From Lishizhenia sp965656535 (GTDB lineage Bacteria; Bacteroidota; Bacteroidia; Flavobacteriales_D; Crocinitomicaceae): DNA of 64,000 bases. Below are positions 8,356 through 16,185 of the stretch, piece by piece (position 1 is the stretch's first letter; every line of letters starts with the position of its first letter). The stretch spans positions 806,001 to 870,000 of the forward strand of contig CBFHKX010000001.1 in NCBI GenBank assembly GCA_965656535.1, in the 5' to 3' direction. Below the pieces are notes generated by a model. It had not been told where the DNA came from and did no database searches. It saw only the letters and a program-made list of their open reading frames with translations. Both the position numbers and the translations under genes were made by a program.

Positions 8356-9021
8356 TTACTTCAACAACTCCGGATGCTTCTTTTTAAACTTATTTAATCT
8401 TGGTACAGAAACTGCCTTGACGTAAGAATTGTTTGGATTATTGTGCTCGTATTCTTGATGGTAATCTTCTGCTTCATAAAATGCTTGTAACTCTGCAACT
8501 TCCGTCGTTACATTCGGCTTAGCGCTTTCTTTTAACTTTTTAATGTAAGCATCAATTAACTCTTTTTCTTCTACTGTTTGATAATAAATTGCGCTACGGT
8601 ATTGTGTTCCTGCATCCGGACCTTGACGGTTGAGTGTCCAATACTCATGAGAATCAAAAAACACCATTAAAAGTGTGCTATAATCAATTACTTCAGGGTC
8701 ATAAATTACCTTAACAAACTCTGCATGTTGTGTTGAACCAGAACTAACAGCTCTATAATTAGCCGTAGAAGCTTTACCACCAGAGTAGCCAGAAATTGCA
8801 TCTTCAACTCCTTTTACAGACTGGAAAATAGCCTCAACACACCAGAAACATCCACTTGCAAAATAGGCTTCTTGTAAGTTATCATTATCTGTTAACCTAT
8901 TTGGCACCTCTTTTTTGTTCGTTTCTTCGGTGTTAGAAACTAGTTCGTTTTTCAAGCTTTCTTCTTGCGCATTGCTGCATCCAAATAAAGAAGCAAAGAG
9001 TATTAATGCTAAATATTTCAT
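8356..9021 (-). CDS. msrA: Peptide-methionine (S)-S-oxide reductase MsrA, lipoprotein
   Basis: Repairs oxidised methionine (S-sulfoxide) in proteins. The catalytic loop is GCFWC at residues 57-61, with the nucleophile Cys58. The family motifs GVEDAISGYSGG and YDPEVIDYSTLL follow, and HQEYEHNNPNN lies near the end. The N-terminus MKYLALILFASLFGCSNAQ has a lipobox LFGC with Cys15, so the enzyme should be anchored outside the inner membrane, followed by a polar linker of about 35 residues. Its stop lies close to the convergent rfaE2 stop. No msrB is adjacent. Confidence 0.95.
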   Translation of the reverse strand: MKYLALILFASLFGCSNAQEESLKNELVSNTEETNKKEVPNRLTDNDNLQEAYFASGCFWCVEAIFQSVKGVEDAISGYSGGKASTANYRAVSSGSTQHAEFVKVIYDPEVIDYSTLLMVFFDSHEYWTLNRQGPDAGTQYRSAIYYQTVEEKELIDAYIKKLKESAKPNVTTEVAELQAFYEAEDYHQEYEHNNPNNSYVKAVSVPRLNKFKKKHPELLK

Positions 9022-9082
9022 TTAAACTTTTATTTATTAGTCGTTTATCGTTAATTTGTCTTACACGTTAACAACATAAATA

Positions 9083-10774
9083 ATGATTAAGCTACTACTT
9101 TTGTTTGCAGGAGTCTGTATTTCTTTTGCAGGTTGGTCGCAGTGCGACACAAATCGCTACGTTAAGCCTATTTTTAATTCTGTTTTCAAGCATTCAAACG
9201 TTAAATATGGAGAAGCGCAAGTTTGGAACATTCCTTATAATAATACAGATTTATTTATGGATATTTATGAACCAATAGGAGACGTACACCAAAAACGTCC
9301 GTTAATGATTTGGATACATCCTGGTGGTTTTTTACTAGGAGATAAGGAAGCTGACGATATGGTTGCCTTGTGCGATTCTTTCGCGAGAAAAGGATACGTT
9401 ACTGCTTCATTAGGATATCGATTAGGGTTTAATCCACTTTCTGCTAGTTCTGCTGTACGAGCAGTTTACAGAGGTACGCAAGATACGAGGGCAGCAATAA
9501 GATATTTAAAAGAGTTTGCAAGTATTTATGGAATAGATACCAACTACACTTTTGTAGGTGGAAGTAGTGCAGGAGGGTTTGCAGCATTGCATACAGCTTA
9601 CTTAACAGATGCCGAAGCGCCGGCCGAAATTCAGGGTGGATTTGGATCTCCTAATCTAGGATGTTTAGATTGTTCTGGAAATACTTATTCGCACAATATG
9701 GATCTGACAGGAATAATAAATATGTGGGGAGCGCTTGGAGATTCTGCTTATGCACAAGCAAACGAAACTGTACCCGCTTTATTAATACATGGAGAAGCTG
9801 ATGCAACTGTACCTAATGGAGTAGGAAATCCGTTTGGAGCACCCACAACACCTATAGTAAATGGCTCTAGAACAATAAGCAATCAATTAACTTCTTTAGG
9901 AATTACACATACCTATAGAAGTTTCCAAGGGTTAGATCATGAGTTTCATGGAGCAGACAATGGAGCCTTTAATAATCCACCAAATAATTATTGGGATACG
10001 ATTACAGATTTAATTCAAGCACATGTATATCCACTTGTGCAACCCGATCCAGCTATCATAACTGGATTTGATTTGGTTTGTCAAGGACAAACATACGTTT
10101 ATCACTCAATTACAACTACAGGAGAAGAGAACTGTTGGGAGGTAACAGGCGGTTTGTTGCTGAATGACTACAATGATTCAATAGAAGTGATGTGGAATTT
10201 TGCTGGGCAATACAGTGTTTCAGTTAGGAGGTACAATACCCTAAAAGCTGCATCGGGTTCAACCAAAATGGAGGTAACCGTTTTACCGATTCCAGATCCA
10301 TCATTTAACTATACATCCAATGGAAACAATATAGAATTTGTTTCTGCTAATGAAATAGGAGTAGATTATTTTTGGGACTTTGGAGATGGTTCAACTGCTC
10401 AAGGAGCAACTGTTAATCATATATATGCTAACAGTGGGAGCTACAATGTAACCTTAACAGCAGCGCAGGGAGGTGTGTTTATGCAATGTGCAGAGAGTGC
10501 TGCTCAAATTATAAATGTAGATATACTAGATATTGAGAACGTAGCTTTTGAACATTTAATTATTTATCCTAATCCAGTTACGGATAACTTAAATGTTGAA
10601 GTGCAATTAAGTGGATTACTAGCGATTTCAAATCTTCAAGGAGAACTTGTTCTTTCTAGAAATGTAGATGCAGGAAATCATACCTTCAACCTTAAAGATT
10701 TAAAAAGTGGATTGTACATGCTACACTTTGAAAATGCAAAACACAGTACTAACTACAAACTCATTAAAAGATAA
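9083..10774 (+). CDS. Secreted alpha/beta-hydrolase (carboxylesterase-like) with PKD and T9SS sorting domains
   Basis: A 563-residue extracellular enzyme in three parts. After a signal peptide (cleavage near GWSQ, residue 20), an alpha/beta-hydrolase domain spans about 40-310. It has the oxyanion motif HPGG (79-82), the nucleophile elbow GSSAG with Ser162, a probable acid in HGEADATVPNG and a probable His in GLDHEFHG. This resembles hormone-sensitive-lipase/carboxylesterase enzymes. A PKD domain (YFWDFGDGSTAQGATVNHIY) follows at about 395-470. The tail (IYPNPVTDNLNVEV ... LKSGLYMLHF) is a type A T9SS sorting domain, which is removed on export. The natural ester is unknown. It converges on the adhesin gene with one base between stops. 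Confidence 0.88.
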   Translation: MIKLLLLFAGVCISFAGWSQCDTNRYVKPIFNSVFKHSNVKYGEAQVWNIPYNNTDLFMDIYEPIGDVHQKRPLMIWIHPGGFLLGDKEADDMVALCDSFARKGYVTASLGYRLGFNPLSASSAVRAVYRGTQDTRAAIRYLKEFASIYGIDTNYTFVGGSSAGGFAALHTAYLTDAEAPAEIQGGFGSPNLGCLDCSGNTYSHNMDLTGIINMWGALGDSAYAQANETVPALLIHGEADATVPNGVGNPFGAPTTPIVNGSRTISNQLTSLGITHTYRSFQGLDHEFHGADNGAFNNPPNNYWDTITDLIQAHVYPLVQPDPAIITGFDLVCQGQTYVYHSITTTGEENCWEVTGGLLLNDYNDSIEVMWNFAGQYSVSVRRYNTLKAASGSTKMEVTVLPIPDPSFNYTSNGNNIEFVSANEIGVDYFWDFGDGSTAQGATVNHIYANSGSYNVTLTAAQGGVFMQCAESAAQIINVDILDIENVAFEHLIIYPNPVTDNLNVEVQLSGLLAISNLQGELVLSRNVDAGNHTFNLKDLKSGLYMLHFENAKHSTNYKLIKR

Positions 10775-10775
10775 A

Positions 10776-13700
10776 TTAGCGCAAAAGGTTTACTTGTCCA
10801 GAGAAGCTGTAGGCTTTATCTGTGTTTATATCTTTTGTAACTACTTTCCAAATATAAGTTCCTTGGGGTAGTAGTTGGTTGTTAAAAGTTCCGTCCCAAC
10901 CTACTTCTACATTGTTACTTTCCCAGATAACTTGTCCCCATCTGTTGTATATAAGAAGGCTAAATGAGTAAATATCTATACCTGTTAGGTGTACTTTCCA
11001 TCTTGGGTTGTACTCATCTCCATCTGGAGTAAAAGTATTTGGAGCAAAAATCATAAGTTCAGGAACAACTTCTAGTGTTTTTTGCATGGTATCCTGACAC
11101 CCTTCTTGCGAGATTGTGATTAAGGTTGTAACGTATTCTCCCGTTTCTCCTTCAGGAAAAGTTGTGGTTGGATTTTGATCTACTGAATAAAATGGATTTG
11201 CGGATTGAAAGCTCCATTGATAGAGTTCTCCATTTACAGAAGTATTTGAAAACTGAACTTCGGTATCGTACATCAAGATTGGGTTAGGCGCATAGTTAAA
11301 GTCGGCTGTTGGAGGCGTAGCAACTACAATTGCGTTAGGAAATATCAGCGAGTTGGTACATCCTTGATCTGAAGTAACGTTCATTTCAATGTCATAAGTT
11401 CCTGCCATCAGAGATGCAGTTGTGATTTGGTTTTGATCGATGAAAGTCTGACTATTTCCGATTACCCAATCTACAGATTGCACGGCAACATTTGAAGTAC
11501 TATTTTCAATTTCTACTTCTACTGGTGCGCACAAAGGTTGCGTAAGAATAGTGTAAGACGGAATAGGTAATTCTAAAACATTAACTGAAATACTTTCTGG
11601 AGTAGAGAAGCAACCGAGTTCATTTTCTGCAACAACTGTATAGGTTGTAGAGTTAAATGGCAGAACGGTCTGCACAGCATCCGTATTAGGAGTAAAATCC
11701 CAATTAAATAAAAAGCTTCCACCACCAATTGCATTAGCACTAATTAATGCTGCGTCATTTTGACAAATTGTGGTATCTGCGCTCACGTTTAGTAACACAG
11801 CAGGAGTGTTTAAACTAACATTTTCACAAGTAATACAGCCTAATGCAGAACGCGAACATACGGTATAGGAGCCGTTAGGTAAATTCATAAAAAAGGTATC
11901 TGCTTGCCAAGTAATTCCATTATCAATGCTATATTCAATTGCAAGGTTGTTATCAACGTGTATCTCTCCATCTGCCGTATAGTTACAAGTTGGTTGTGTT
12001 TGTGTAATAGTCTGAATTGGAAATTCAACAGAAACGGTTGTTGTTAAAATAAGTGGAGTAGATTCACAATTATCAGACAATGTTAGCATATACAGCGTTG
12101 TGTCGGCAGGTGTAATTGAAAAAGATTGATTTGCACTACCTGTTTGAGTACTACCTGGTGTCCATGAAAAAGAGTAACCAATACCAGATCCGCCAGAAAC
12201 ACTTGCATTAATTACATCGCTTGAGCCTGAACAGATTGAAAAATCTGGATCAATTGAACCTGAAAGAGGAGCATTAAGATTCACAGTAGTAGATAGCGCA
12301 TTGGATAAACAACCGAGTTCATTTTCTGCAGTAACGGAGTAGGTTGTTGTTGCAGCTGGATTAACAGTTTGATTTGAGTTCAAGTCATTTGTAAAATCCC
12401 AAATAAAATCAAATGTATTTCCACCGGTTGCGGTTGCTGATAAAGTAGCTGTTCCGTTTTCGCAAATAGTGGTGTCTGCATTTAAAGTAGCTACCACAGG
12501 TAAGGTATTAAATGTAACAATTTCGCAAACCTCACATCCTAGATTAGAGCGCGAGCATACTTGATAGGTTCCGTTTGATAAACCCGAAAAAGTATTGCTT
12601 TGTTGCCAAGTATTTCCGTTGTCTATACTGTACTCAACCGCTAAAATATTGTTAACTTCAATTTGTCCATCTGCACTGTAATCACATGTTGGAACAGTTG
12701 AGTTTAAAGTTTGAGCTGGAATTTCTACATTCACAGTAGTAGATAACGTATTGGATAAACAACCGAGTTCATTTTCTGCAGTAACAGAATACGTTGTGGT
12801 TACAACTGGATTAACAGTTTGATTTGAGTTCAAGTCATTTGTAAAATCCCAAATAAAATCAAATGTATTTCCACCGGTTGCGCTTGCTGATAAAGTAGCT
12901 GTTCCGTTTTCGCAAATAGTGGTGTCTTGAGACACTGAAATACCCACAGTTTCAGATGATAGAGTAATTGTTTCACAGTTTGAACAGTTCACATTTGATC
13001 TAGAACATACTTCATACGTGCCGACACCAAGGCCGTTGAAAACAGGTGAACTTTGCCATGTTATGCCATTGTTAATCGAATACTCATTTGCTGTATTGCT
13101 CGAAATAGAAATACTTCCGTCGTTTGTATATGCACAACTCGGGTTTTGAGTGCTCACATTCGTAACTGATTGGAAGGAGTTCGCTTGAATGTAAACACCA
13201 GAATTAACTGCGTTATCAAACATGTTAGAAACGGCTAATTTGATGTGGTATATTTCACCGCAAATAAGTGCAGCCCGAGCAGACAGTCCGGTTGTACCAC
13301 CATTAAAACCTGCATGATTATACAATGAATTGTAATTGTTTGTGAAATAAACGTTATTAACTTGCCAGTTTGGGTCAGACAGAGCACAAGTTGAATTTGA
13401 ATTACCACCTGTTGCTGAACCTGAGTTGACTGTGTTTATTTGGACTGGAACATTTCCTCCGGGTATTGTCGCGATGTTTTCAGCATTGTTTTGATAGGTT
13501 CCATTAAAGCCCACTCCAGATATAAAAAAGCCAAAAACATCGTTATATTGAGAGCAAGTATAACTGCTGTATTCTGCACTTGCAAAGAGATAATTGAAAA
13601 AAATTGAATCTCCATCAGCAACAAAATCAAACTCTAAAACTGTTTTTGAAGTCACGTTCCCAAAACTACTTAAGTCTGGATCAATGTAAGATTCGCTTCC

Positions 13701-13952
13701 GCCTTGCGTTGTTAAAAAAAGTCCGTTTTGAAACTCAAAATTTCCGGTTTGATCATTAAAACTTTTTACAGTTGATTGTGTATTTTGTGCATTCGTTGTT
13801 GAACCATTAAATTTTACATTAAAAGCGTTTACTCCTTGTCCAACTAAAACTTGTTGCACAAGCTGTTCAGGAGTTAATGAGCTATTATAGTTTAATTGGC
13901 TGTAACCTTTTAGGCTTACTACTACAAAAAGGAATAATATGAGTGTTCTCAT
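10776..13952 (-). CDS. Surface adhesin: choice-of-anchor L domain, repeats, gliding-motility C-terminal domain
   Basis: A 1058-residue secreted protein. After the signal peptide (to KGYSQ, residue 19), residues about 25-260 form a choice-of-anchor L type domain (LTPEQLVQQVLVGQGVNAFN near residue 22, then FVADGDSIFFNYLFASAEY). The centre holds Cys-containing Ig-like modules of two alternating kinds, one with SIDNGxTWQ and the other with DTTICENGTATLSA. Two copies of one block are almost identical in DNA. A PKD-like stretch (ADFNYAPNPILMYDTEV) precedes the end, which is a gliding-motility-associated, type B T9SS C-terminal domain (IFAPNTFTPDGDEYNPRW ... LLIYNRWGQVIW ... GTYIWKVV). Such proteins act in surface attachment or as SprB-like adhesins. 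Ligand unknown. Confidence 0.9.
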   Translation of the reverse strand: MRTLILFLFVVVSLKGYSQLNYNSSLTPEQLVQQVLVGQGVNAFNVKFNGSTTNAQNTQSTVKSFNDQTGNFEFQNGLFLTTQGGSESYIDPDLSSFGNVTSKTVLEFDFVADGDSIFFNYLFASAEYSSYTCSQYNDVFGFFISGVGFNGTYQNNAENIATIPGGNVPVQINTVNSGSATGGNSNSTCALSDPNWQVNNVYFTNNYNSLYNHAGFNGGTTGLSARAALICGEIYHIKLAVSNMFDNAVNSGVYIQANSFQSVTNVSTQNPSCAYTNDGSISISSNTANEYSINNGITWQSSPVFNGLGVGTYEVCSRSNVNCSNCETITLSSETVGISVSQDTTICENGTATLSASATGGNTFDFIWDFTNDLNSNQTVNPVVTTTYSVTAENELGCLSNTLSTTVNVEIPAQTLNSTVPTCDYSADGQIEVNNILAVEYSIDNGNTWQQSNTFSGLSNGTYQVCSRSNLGCEVCEIVTFNTLPVVATLNADTTICENGTATLSATATGGNTFDFIWDFTNDLNSNQTVNPAATTTYSVTAENELGCLSNALSTTVNLNAPLSGSIDPDFSICSGSSDVINASVSGGSGIGYSFSWTPGSTQTGSANQSFSITPADTTLYMLTLSDNCESTPLILTTTVSVEFPIQTITQTQPTCNYTADGEIHVDNNLAIEYSIDNGITWQADTFFMNLPNGSYTVCSRSALGCITCENVSLNTPAVLLNVSADTTICQNDAALISANAIGGGSFLFNWDFTPNTDAVQTVLPFNSTTYTVVAENELGCFSTPESISVNVLELPIPSYTILTQPLCAPVEVEIENSTSNVAVQSVDWVIGNSQTFIDQNQITTASLMAGTYDIEMNVTSDQGCTNSLIFPNAIVVATPPTADFNYAPNPILMYDTEVQFSNTSVNGELYQWSFQSANPFYSVDQNPTTTFPEGETGEYVTTLITISQEGCQDTMQKTLEVVPELMIFAPNTFTPDGDEYNPRWKVHLTGIDIYSFSLLIYNRWGQVIWESNNVEVGWDGTFNNQLLPQGTYIWKVVTKDINTDKAYSFSGQVNLLR
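12280..12477 (-). repeat. Internal repeat copy 1 in the adhesin gene
   Basis: A 198-base block that aligns without gaps to 12730-12927, 450 bases (150 codons) away, with nine mismatches by eye and one run of over 80 identical bases. It encodes the Ig-like stretch that includes DTTICENGTATLSATATGG. Confidence 0.93.
12730..12927 (-). repeat. Internal repeat copy 2 in the adhesin gene
   Basis: Partner of 12280-12477, in the same reading frame. A third, more divergent copy begins near 11580; the shared string caaccgagttcattttctgc occurs at 11611, 12310 and 12760. Confidence 0.93.
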
Positions 13953-13984
13953 CTTTTATTTAGTGTGGTCTTAAATAATTGGAG

Positions 13985-13992
13985 CAAATTTA
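13985..13992 (-). promoter_or_regulatory. -7 box for the adhesin gene
   Basis: Minus-strand TAAATTTG matches TAnnTTTG and lies 32 bases before the ATG at 13952. It is downstream of the terminator of the sigma operon, which suggests the adhesin is transcribed independently. Confidence 0.55.
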
Positions 13993-14059
13993 GATTATAA
14001 TTAACAAGCTGTAAAAACTGAGTAAGAAAATGTGGTGAACAGCGGTTTTTATGTGGTGA

Positions 14060-14101
14060 ATAACAAAAAAGGAAAACGCCATCAGTTCGCTGATGGCGTT
14101 T
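14060..14101 (-). terminator. Intrinsic terminator of the sigma/anti-sigma operon
   Basis: A perfect 12-base-pair stem (14074-14085 with 14090-14101) closes a four-base loop, and on the minus strand it is followed by a T-rich run (complement of aacaaaaaagg). It lies about 145 bases after the anti-sigma gene. A minus-strand open frame over this site (13949-14203) is judged spurious. Confidence 0.88.
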
Positions 14102-14244
14102 CTTTGTGTGAGCACCCACATACTCACTAACCAAAAACCACTTCTTTACCAGATGGTAAAGTAACGATATGAAATAAAATGCATGAGCAGCATTTTCATA
14201 CATACGTTTGAAAATAAAATCTGGATTTAAGAAATGTAAAAAAA

Positions 14245-15096
14245 TTATACGTTTCCGATTACGTACAGCTGGTCTAGATTTGGAGTAGGGTTACCACCTT
14301 GTGTCTCTAAAGTAATTGCAAAGGCTTGTGGAGCATTAACTCTTTCAGAAATTTCGATCAAAACTTCGTTGTTAAAATCGATATCTAACACACCTAAATC
14401 TTTTGGTTTACCCTCTACAATTGCCCAAAGTTGGTATTGTTTTTCAGTTGGCGTTGCGGGTAGGTTATCAATTTTCATAACAGCTTCTGCCGTTTCTTTA
14501 TTCCAAAATACGCGTACTTTTGATTGGTCAGATAGTGCTGTTCCCGCAAGGGTAATTTCCTTCGTTTCACTATCTAAAAGCATACTGTTTTTGGCAATTT
14601 GATATTCCAATGAAATATTAAGCTCCTCTAATAATGCATCTTTTTCATCTGCTAATGCCTTATTTTTATTTTGGGTATCTTGAAGATCAGCACGCAATTG
14701 ATTCACTTTTTGGTTTCCACTAAAGTAAATTAACCCAGCTCCAATTATTAAGACAATAGAAGCAGCAGCCAATAGTTTTGTAACGCGTCCTTGTGTTTCA
14801 TGTTTGGAAGATAAAGGAGCTTTAAACTTAGCTTGGATTACTTTACCTTCAGAAGCTAGGTCTTCATCTATGGCTGCGAAAACGGCTCCAAGCACTTTGT
14901 CTTTTAATTCTTTTGGAGCAGGAGAAGCATTTGCTAGTGCTATTTTTTCTACATCCAATTGGAAATCAGTTAGTGCTTGTTTTATTTCTGGATAAATATG
15001 AGACATACACTCAACTTCCTGCTTTTCTTGTTCAGAAGCAGATCCAAGAACATAAGATTCTAAGATGCCAGATGCTATGTATTCGTTTATATCCAA
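14245..15096 (-). CDS. Anti-sigma factor, RskA-like
   Basis: A 283-residue single-pass membrane protein encoded directly behind an ECF sigma gene. The cytoplasmic N-terminal part (about 1-105, starting MDINEYIASGILESYVLGSA) resembles anti-sigma domains that hold a sigma factor. One helix lies near 108-128 (LLAAASIVLIIGAGLIYFSG), followed by a coiled-coil-like stretch (LRADLQDTQNKNKALADEKD) and a C-terminal RskA-type domain (about 185-283) with YQLWAIVEGKPKDLGVL. The start is a TTG overlapping the sigma gene by 10 bases, which implies translational coupling. No ATG fits better. It should sequester the sigma factor at the membrane until a signal releases it. Confidence 0.88.
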   Translation of the reverse strand: MDINEYIASGILESYVLGSASEQEKQEVECMSHIYPEIKQALTDFQLDVEKIALANASPAPKELKDKVLGAVFAAIDEDLASEGKVIQAKFKAPLSSKHETQGRVTKLLAAASIVLIIGAGLIYFSGNQKVNQLRADLQDTQNKNKALADEKDALLEELNISLEYQIAKNSMLLDSETKEITLAGTALSDQSKVRVFWNKETAEAVMKIDNLPATPTEKQYQLWAIVEGKPKDLGVLDIDFNNEVLIEISERVNAPQAFAITLETQGGNPTPNLDQLYVIGNV

Positions 15097-15740
15097 AATA
15101 TCAATAAAGTTATTACTTTTCTTAATGCTTTTAACGCTGCTCTTGCTCGCGTTTTAACCGTTCCAAGTGGTATGTTTAATTCGTCGGACACCTCTTGTTG
15201 TGTATATCCGCCAAAATACAAATATTCTACAATAATTTTTTGTTCGGGATCTAAGGTGTCAACTGTTTCTTTTAAACCTATTTGGTCAACATTTTGTTCT
15301 ACCTGATGCCCAGCAGATGTACTTACGAAAGTTTCAAATGTTTGGATTTCTACCTTACCTTCTCGCTGTAGTTTTCTTAATTTGTCTATAGATGTATTTC
15401 TACAAATATTAAGCATCCATGTGAAAAAAGAACCTTTGGATTCGTCGTATTTATCTATGTTTTTCCAGATTTTAACAAAGCTATCTTGCAATACATCTCC
15501 GGCAGACTCCTCTGATCTGAGCACTTTTTTTATAACACCGTAAAGCGCATCAGAATAATGAGTGTATAGGTCTGTAAAAGCGCTTTTCTCTCCTGCTTTT
15601 AGTCGAACTACTAAATTTTTAACCTCTATTTGCGATGTAAGTGTCAAGGAGGCAAGTTTAAGAGGATTTTTTTGAAATGGAATACCGTTTAAATATTCCT
15701 GAAGCCATTGAGAAGATAAAACCGAGTATTGCTCCAACAA
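15087..15740 (-). CDS. ECF-type RNA polymerase sigma factor
   Basis: Contains sigma region 2 (VLQDSFVKIWKNIDKYD and TWMLNICRNTSIDKLRK) and region 4 (LDPEQKIIVEYLYFGGYTQQ, then NIPLGTVKTRARAALKAL), joined by a short linker as in ECF sigmas. The longest frame starts at ATG 15740 and gives 217 residues, overlapping the upstream membrane-protein gene by 83 bases. The first about 31 residues look unlike sigma sequence, and the conserved part begins near IEVKNLVVRLKAGEKSAF. A TTG at 15647 would remove the overlap and give 187 residues. I keep 15740 as the outer limit but consider the later start equally likely. It forms an operon with the anti-sigma gene. Confidence 0.9.
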   Translation of the reverse strand: MLEQYSVLSSQWLQEYLNGIPFQKNPLKLASLTLTSQIEVKNLVVRLKAGEKSAFTDLYTHYSDALYGVIKKVLRSEESAGDVLQDSFVKIWKNIDKYDESKGSFFTWMLNICRNTSIDKLRKLQREGKVEIQTFETFVSTSAGHQVEQNVDQIGLKETVDTLDPEQKIIVEYLYFGGYTQQEVSDELNIPLGTVKTRARAALKALRKVITLLIFWI

Positions 15741-16140
15741 TTAAATGCCTTCCCAGATTAAAATACCTTAGGTTAATATATTGAATTACCCCGTCTATTC
15801 TCCAAAAGTCGTAAAACTGTACGGCAAATATCAACCGAATAATAGCGTAGCTAATACTAAACACAAAAAGTATTATTAAAGAAAAACGTTGAAAGCCTTT
15901 TGATTTATATTGGAACCACCAGAGGTTAAACTCTATTATCCATGGAAAAAGAAAGAAAGCAAACGCAACCCAAATGCGCATCTTAAAACCTGCTGCAATA
16001 TCTCCGGAGGCAACGTATGCATCTGTGTTTTTAACAAGGAAAGATATAGCCGGACCAGCAACAAACATACCTATCACCGCTAAGCCAAGCGATAGAGCAA
16101 GGCGGTTTACTATAATGTTTTTTATTTTTTTAGGTACCAT
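15658..16140 (-). CDS. Four-helix membrane protein of unknown function in the sigma operon
   Basis: A 160-residue protein with about four hydrophobic segments (near residues 14-35, 53-72, 82-107 and 131-150) and a basic start (MVPKKIKNIIVNR). I do not recognise a family. It is the first gene of a minus-strand set with the ECF sigma and anti-sigma genes; its end overlaps the long form of the sigma gene. Its ATG lies directly after the hairpin terminator of the preceding sulfur-enzyme gene, leaving almost no room for a promoter. A role as sensor or additional regulator of the sigma system is possible but is only suggested by position. Confidence 0.7.
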   Translation of the reverse strand: MVPKKIKNIIVNRLALSLGLAVIGMFVAGPAISFLVKNTDAYVASGDIAAGFKMRIWVAFAFFLFPWIIEFNLWWFQYKSKGFQRFSLIILFVFSISYAIIRLIFAVQFYDFWRIDGVIQYINLRYFNLGRHLIVGAILGFIFSMASGIFKRYSISKKSS

Positions 16141-16173
16141 ATAAAAAGAGTTGTAATTTGTAATACAACTCTT
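16141..16173 (-). terminator. Terminator hairpin abutting the next start codon
   Basis: A perfect 10-base-pair stem (16146-16155 with 16164-16173) with an eight-base loop. On the minus strand it is followed by TTTTTAT and then immediately by the ATG at 16140. It ends the sulfur-enzyme transcript, but could also act as an attenuator for the sigma operon if that is read through from upstream. Confidence 0.78.
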
Positions 16174-16185
16174 ATTCTAAATTAA

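Noticed and set aside
12280..12927. CRISPR-like array
   Set aside because: The repeats are long, in frame and coding, without short unique spacers.
13949..14203. 84-residue minus-strand open frame upstream of the adhesin
   Set aside because: It runs through a perfect terminator hairpin and the adhesin promoter, and its composition does not resemble a real protein.
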